From positions 1,178,001-1,242,000 of the forward strand of contig DAOSEM010000001.1 of assembly GCA_035363115.1 (NCBI GenBank): 64,000 nucleotides of DNA. The letters are read 5' to 3'. The stretch comes from Syntrophales bacterium. Lineage in GTDB: Bacteria; Desulfobacterota; Syntrophia; Syntrophales; PHBD01. Shown here piece by piece: positions 60,073-64,000 of the stretch. The first letter of the stretch is position 1. Each line of letters opens with the position of its first letter. The notes under the pieces were generated by a model that worked only from the letters and a program-made list of their open reading frames with translations, searched no databases and had not been told where the DNA came from. Made by a program: the position numbers and the translations under genes.

Positions 60073-61320
60073 TCAGAGGGCCGCCGCGGCCCGCTCGTAG
60101 GCCAGGAGTGCCGAGGGAAACGGCGTGAGGACCCGGCGGATGACGCCCTGGGTGTAGGAGATGGCCAGGCCGTAGTTCGTGGCGGGAACACCGGCCTCGC
60201 GGGCCTTGTGGAGGCGGCTCAGCATCTCCCGGCGGTTCAGCATGCAGGCGCCGCAGTGGATGACGAGCCGGTATCTGGAAAGATCCTGCGGATAGTCCCG
60301 TCCCGCCGAGACGTCCACCGCCAGCTCGCCGCCGACGTACTGCCGGAGCCACCGGGGGATCTTCACCCGGCCGATGTCGTCCTGCAGGGGATGGTGTGAG
60401 CAGGCCTCGGCGATGAGGACCGGGTCCCCCGGACGGAGGCGTTCGATGGCGGCCACCCCCGCGGCGGCCGTGGCCAGGTCGCCTTTCTGCCGCGCCAGCA
60501 GGATGGAGAAGGTCGTCAGCGGTACACTCGGCGGCGTGTCGCCGGAGACCTTGAGGATCGCCTGGGAGTCCGTCACCACCAGGTCCGGGGGCCGAGCCAG
60601 GCGGGCCAGCATGGCCGCCAGCTCCCGCTCCTTCACCATCAGGGCCGCGGCGTCGCTGTCCAGGGCGTCGCGGATGGTCTGGACCTGGGGCAGGATTAGG
60701 CGTCCCTTGGGGGCCTGGAGGTCGATGGGCACCACCAGCACCGCCAGGCCGCCCGGGGGCAGGAGGTCCCCCACCAGGGGCGGCGGCTCCAGGAAGTGAT
60801 CCGGCGCGGTCTCCAGGAGGTGCCTCTTCACCGCCTCCAGGGCCGCCTCCCGTCCCGTCCCGTCGGTACTGGAGACGGCCAGAACCCGTCCGGCCTTCTC
60901 CCGGAGAGAGGTAAGGAACGCCTCCGACGGAGTCCGGAGGTCCGTCTTGTTCACGATCGGGATCACGGGGATCTTGCGGGCTTTTGCCTCCCCGAGCAGG
61001 TTCTCCTCGAATTCCGTCCAGTCTTCCGCCTCCGTGACGAGGAGGATCGCGTCGGCCCGGTCGAGGATCCGCCGGGTCTTCTCCAGGCGTTTCGCCGCCA
61101 GCTCCGTGGCGTCGTCCAGGCCCGCCGTATCCAGGAACAGGACGGGTCCCAGGGGCAGGAGCTCCGCCGCCTTCTCCACGACGTCCGTCGTCGTCCCCGC
61201 CACGGGGGAGGTGATGGCCACCTCCTGGCCCAGGAGGTAGTTGAGCAGGCTCGATTTGCCCACGTTCGTGCGGCCGAAAAGGGCCACATGGAGGCGGTTT
61301 CCCTTGGGGGTGGCGTCCAT
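60073..61320 (-). CDS. hydF: [FeFe] hydrogenase H-cluster maturation GTPase HydF
   Basis: HydF is the scaffold that assembles and delivers the 2Fe subcluster. The 415-residue protein has the P-loop GRTNVGKSS, DTAGLDD and NKTD guanine box. The cluster ligands are ACSHHP and HCGACMLNRRE, matching the CxH...HCxxC pattern. ATG 61320 lies just after the aspA stop (61323); GTG 61326 is an alternative overlapping it. It follows aspA and precedes the PAS/HD-GYP gene on the same strand. Confidence 0.95.
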   Translation of the reverse strand: MDATPKGNRLHVALFGRTNVGKSSLLNYLLGQEVAITSPVAGTTTDVVEKAAELLPLGPVLFLDTAGLDDATELAAKRLEKTRRILDRADAILLVTEAEDWTEFEENLLGEAKARKIPVIPIVNKTDLRTPSEAFLTSLREKAGRVLAVSSTDGTGREAALEAVKRHLLETAPDHFLEPPPLVGDLLPPGGLAVLVVPIDLQAPKGRLILPQVQTIRDALDSDAAALMVKERELAAMLARLARPPDLVVTDSQAILKVSGDTPPSVPLTTFSILLARQKGDLATAAAGVAAIERLRPGDPVLIAEACSHHPLQDDIGRVKIPRWLRQYVGGELAVDVSAGRDYPQDLSRYRLVIHCGACMLNRREMLSRLHKAREAGVPATNYGLAISYTQGVIRRVLTPFPSALLAYERAAAAL

Positions 61321-61322
61321 GG

Positions 61323-62723
61323 TCACTTCTCTTTCCGGTATCCCAGGGCGGTGAGCGACCAGGGCGACAGAATCCGGTCGATCCTTTCTTTTCCCAGCTT
61401 TTCCTCCAGGAAGGTCCGCATTGTCCGGCCCGCAAGGAGTCCCTGTGTCTCCAGGTCGCGGTATTCCCGGATCAGTCCGGTCGCCCGCACATAGCCCAAA
61501 TGGGGGACAAGGGCCGTCACCAGCATGGGGCTCCGGTCGAAGGTCCTCCGGCAGGCCTCTTCATCCGCTGCAATGCCCAGGACGTGCTCCGCCAGGAGCG
61601 CATCAACCCTGGCCAGGAGGTCCAGCGAGCCCAGGAAGGCATCCGCCGCCAGCGGGAGGAATTCGCTGATCTGGCCGGTGCCCCGGCTCAGCGCGTCCGA
61701 GACGATCGCGTCGTTGGCGAAGACCCTGAGGCCCGCCTGGATCACCGCCTCCGGCAGGACGGGATTCACCTTGCCCGGCATGATGGACGAACCCGCCTGG
61801 AGGTCCGGCAGGCGGATCTCCCCGAGGAGATTCAACAGGCGCAGGTCTCCGGCGATCTTGACGAGGTTGGCCGCATGGGCCTTGAGAACGCCCGAGACTT
61901 CCACGAGGGGATCGGCGAAGGCCGTCTCGCCCGCCAGGTTCTCTCCCCGGGAGAGGCCCTGCCCCGTTGCCTCCCGGAGCTTTTCGATGACCAGGAAGAT
62001 ATAGTCCCGCGGGGCCGCGAGTCCTGTTCCCACGGCGGTCCCGCCCAGGTTGACCACCCGGAGCCGCTCCTCCCCCTTGAAGGTCCGCCAGCGGTCCCGG
62101 GAGATCGCCTCGGCGAAGGCGGCGAACTCCGCCCCGAGGGTCATGGGCACGGCGTCCTGCAGCTCCGTCCGTCCTACCTTGACGATGGCGCCGAATTCCT
62201 TTTCCTTTTCCTGGAAGGCTCCCTGGAGGTCCGCCGCGGCTCGGCTCAGGCTCCGCAGTCCGAAAATCCCGGCGACCTTGACGGCCGTGGGGTAGGTGTC
62301 ATTGGTGGACTGGTGGAGATTGACATGCTCCAGGGGGTGGACGAGGGCGTAGTCGCCTCTCCGGCCCTCCAGGATCTCGATGGCCCGGTTGGCCAGGACC
62401 TCGTTCAGGTTCATGTTCGTGGATGTCCCCGCCCCGCCCTGGAGGGCGTCCACGGGGAACTGACCGGCAAGCCCGCCCCCCGCGACTTCGTCGCAGGCCT
62501 GCTCGACGGCCCGGGCCCTCTCCGCATCCAGGTGACCCGTTTCGGCATTGGCCAGGCAGCAGGCCTTCTTGACCAGGGCATAGGCCCGGATCAGCCCGGC
62601 GTTGACGGTCCTCCCGGAGAGGGGAAAGTTGCGGACCGCCCGGAGGGTGTGGATCCCCCAGTACGCATCCGCCGGGATCTCCAGCTCGCCCAGAAAGTCC
62701 TTTTCGATGCGCGTCGAATTCAT
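61323..62723 (-). CDS. aspA: aspartate ammonia-lyase
   Basis: The enzyme converts aspartate to fumarate and ammonia. The 466-residue protein has the fumarase/aspartase signature GSSIMPGKVNPVLPEA and the aspartase text QGGAGTSTNMNLNEVLANRA. The ATG at 62723 fits the family start (STRIEKDFLGEL), so the long frame to 62924 is rejected. It lies just ahead of hydF, an association reported in hydrogenase maturation clusters, where it may supply ammonia for the bridging amine. That link is inference. Confidence 0.94.
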   Translation of the reverse strand: MNSTRIEKDFLGELEIPADAYWGIHTLRAVRNFPLSGRTVNAGLIRAYALVKKACCLANAETGHLDAERARAVEQACDEVAGGGLAGQFPVDALQGGAGTSTNMNLNEVLANRAIEILEGRRGDYALVHPLEHVNLHQSTNDTYPTAVKVAGIFGLRSLSRAAADLQGAFQEKEKEFGAIVKVGRTELQDAVPMTLGAEFAAFAEAISRDRWRTFKGEERLRVVNLGGTAVGTGLAAPRDYIFLVIEKLREATGQGLSRGENLAGETAFADPLVEVSGVLKAHAANLVKIAGDLRLLNLLGEIRLPDLQAGSSIMPGKVNPVLPEAVIQAGLRVFANDAIVSDALSRGTGQISEFLPLAADAFLGSLDLLARVDALLAEHVLGIAADEEACRRTFDRSPMLVTALVPHLGYVRATGLIREYRDLETQGLLAGRTMRTFLEEKLGKERIDRILSPWSLTALGYRKEK

Positions 62724-63036
62724 CCGATGTCTCGCTGCATGCCTTCGTTGGTGCACGTATCGCATCTGTGCGCCGGCAGCCGTTATAAGGGACCTCGAAC
62801 GGTCCGGTGCAGTCCGCCTCGTAATCATGGGTGCCCGTCGTTTATATACGACCGTCCCGCCGCTGTCGAGGGGGGAATAAGGCCCGGACAGTCGTCGAAA
62901 CCGCGTCTCTGCTATGGACATCATCCTGGGAAATTTCCGCCCGCTTTCTTGACACTGCCCCCCGCTTTCTGTATCGTCCCGGTATCCTCAATCGCTCCAC
63001 GGTATTGATTTCCCTTTCGCCCTGATGAGGTATCCC
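62724..63036. other. divergent intergenic region between aspA and hsdM
   Basis: About 310 bases. Both promoters must be here, as the two genes point apart. TTGACA occurs at 62949-62954 on the plus strand with no clear -10. Some short frames cross the region without ribosome-binding sites. No recombination site or tRNA is visible. Confidence 0.4.
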
Positions 63037-64000
63037 GTGCCCAGACCCAGGAAAAACTCCGGCTCCAAAACAAGCAACGGCGCCACCGTCGGCTATGAAG
63101 CGCAGCTCTGGCAGATGGCCGACGCCCTGCGGGGCAGCATGGACGCCGCTGAATACAAGCATGTCGTCCTCGGCCTCATCTTCCTGAAGTACATCTCCGA
63201 CGCCTTCGAGGAGAAGCACACCGGCCTCGTCGTCGAAAAGGCCCAGGGCGCCGACCCCGAAGACCCGGACGAATACCGGGCCGTCAACGTCTTCTGGGTG
63301 CCCCCGGAGGCGCGCTGGCCGACGCTGAAGGCGCGGGCGAAGCAGTCTACCATCGGCCGCCTCGTGGACGACGCCATGGCGGGCATCGAGCGGGACAACC
63401 CGGCGTTAAAAGGCGTGCTGCCCAAGGACTACGCCCGGCCGGCCCTCGACAAGGAGCGCCTCGGCCAGCTCATCGATCTTGTCAGCAACATCAAAATCGG
63501 TGACGAGGAGAGCCGGTCGAAGGACGTCCTCGGCCGGATCTACGAATACTTCCTGTCCCAGTTCGCCAGCGCCGAGGGGAAGAAAGGCGGCGAGTTCTAC
63601 ACGCCCCGATGCGTGGTCAAGCTCCTGGTTGAGATGATCGAGCCCTACCGCGGCCGGGTGTACGATCCCTGCTGCGGATCCTCGGGCATGTTCGTGCAGT
63701 CCGTGGAGTTCATCCGCGCCCACGCCGGGGGAAATGGAAACGGCGGCAAGGCCAAAGCCGACATCTCGATCTACGGTCAGGAGTCGAACTACACTACCTG
63801 GCGGCTGGCGAAGATGAACCTCGCCATCCGCGGCATCGAGGGCCAGATCGCCCACGGCGACACCTTCCACAGCGACTGTCACCCGGACCTGAAAGCCGAC
63901 TTCATCCTCGCCAATCCCCCCTTCAACATCTCCGACTGGGGCGGGGAGCGCCTGCGGGAGGACAAGCGCTGGGAATACGGTGTGCCGCCGGCGGGCAACG
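63037..64000 (+). CDS. hsdM: type I restriction-modification system DNA methyltransferase subunit (5' part)
   Basis: The gene is cut by the window end. From GTG 63037 (GAGG 6 bases ahead; ATG 63025 is the alternative) the N-terminal helical domain begins GYEAQLWQMADALRGSMDAA and YKHVVLGLIFLKYISDAFE, as in HsdM. SAM-binding motif VYDPCCGSSGMFV and the catalytic NPPF (adenine N6-methylation) follow. HsdM methylates host DNA with HsdS and is needed by HsdR for restriction. Specificity and restriction subunits should lie beyond the edge. It marks the start of a likely defence region. Confidence 0.93.
   Translation, partial: MPRPRKNSGSKTSNGATVGYEAQLWQMADALRGSMDAAEYKHVVLGLIFLKYISDAFEEKHTGLVVEKAQGADPEDPDEYRAVNVFWVPPEARWPTLKARAKQSTIGRLVDDAMAGIERDNPALKGVLPKDYARPALDKERLGQLIDLVSNIKIGDEESRSKDVLGRIYEYFLSQFASAEGKKGGEFYTPRCVVKLLVEMIEPYRGRVYDPCCGSSGMFVQSVEFIRAHAGGNGNGGKAKADISIYGQESNYTTWRLAKMNLAIRGIEGQIAHGDTFHSDCHPDLKADFILANPPFNISDWGGERLREDKRWEYGVPPAGN

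Overview
The window is a GC-rich (roughly 60 % by eye), gene-dense stretch of a bacterial chromosome. The gene content suggests a strictly anaerobic, syntrophic fatty-acid oxidiser of the Desulfobacterota, probably order Syntrophales. The clues are short-chain acyl-CoA oxidation enzymes, a glutaconate-type CoA-transferase, a B12-dependent acyl-CoA mutase, [FeFe]-hydrogenase maturases, a membrane pyrophosphatase, an oxygen-independent (class III) ribonucleotide reductase, and the gene orders rpsF-rpsR-DUF2232-rplI-dnaB and ispE-tRNA(Gln)-prs-rplY-pth. The organism is inferred from gene content; no rRNA gene is present.

Layout. 1-2.5 kb: the 3' end of a 4Fe-4S protein, a LivK-type lipoprotein and an EamA exporter. 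2.9-6.7 kb: a split B12-dependent acyl-CoA mutase, its MeaB chaperone and a corrinoid adenosyltransferase. 6.7-7.8 kb: a repeat-bearing intergenic stretch, a DUF2284 protein and a 64-aa protein. 7.9-11.3 kb (minus): gctA-gctB-acyl-CoA dehydrogenase. 11.7-13.3 kb (minus): a YcaO enzyme and a small partner. 13.6-15.9 kb: thiolase and 3-hydroxyacyl-CoA dehydrogenase. 16.1-20.7 kb: a partner-switching signalling block and an HD-domain protein. 20.8-24.5 kb: ribosomal proteins and dnaB. 24.5-30 kb: rpoH, a diadenylate cyclase, clpB and htpX. 30-36.2 kb: DUF1844, ispE, tRNA-Gln, prs, rplY, pth and a membrane pyrophosphatase. 36.5-46.7 kb: a hybrid histidine kinase, a class I adenylate cyclase, hemW-lepA, a lipoprotein and adk. 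46.8-51.5 kb: a zinc-ribbon protein, an aminotransferase, and nrdD-nrdG behind two NrdR boxes. 51.6-54.7 kb: a GAF/HD-GYP protein and an M48-TPR protease. 55-62.7 kb (all minus): aspA-hydF, a PAS/HD-GYP protein, and TM1266-hydG-hydE behind a structured leader. 63-64 kb: the start of a type I restriction-modification locus.

How it fits together. The mutase has Phe91 and Gln209 where methylmalonyl-CoA mutase has Tyr and Arg, so it is better read as an isobutyryl-CoA mutase. With GctAB, the dehydrogenase, Hbd and thiolase, the window encodes most steps from isobutyrate or butyrate to acetyl-CoA; only a crotonase is not seen. Electrons would leave through an [FeFe] hydrogenase whose maturases are here but whose structural genes are not. 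The pyrophosphatase would recover energy from pyrophosphate. The window also holds a diadenylate cyclase, an adenylate cyclase and two HD-GYP proteins. Most-worth-checking items are the mutase specificity, the leader before the hydrogenase maturation operon, the YcaO pair, the DacZ-like cyclase and the divergent pyrophosphatase.
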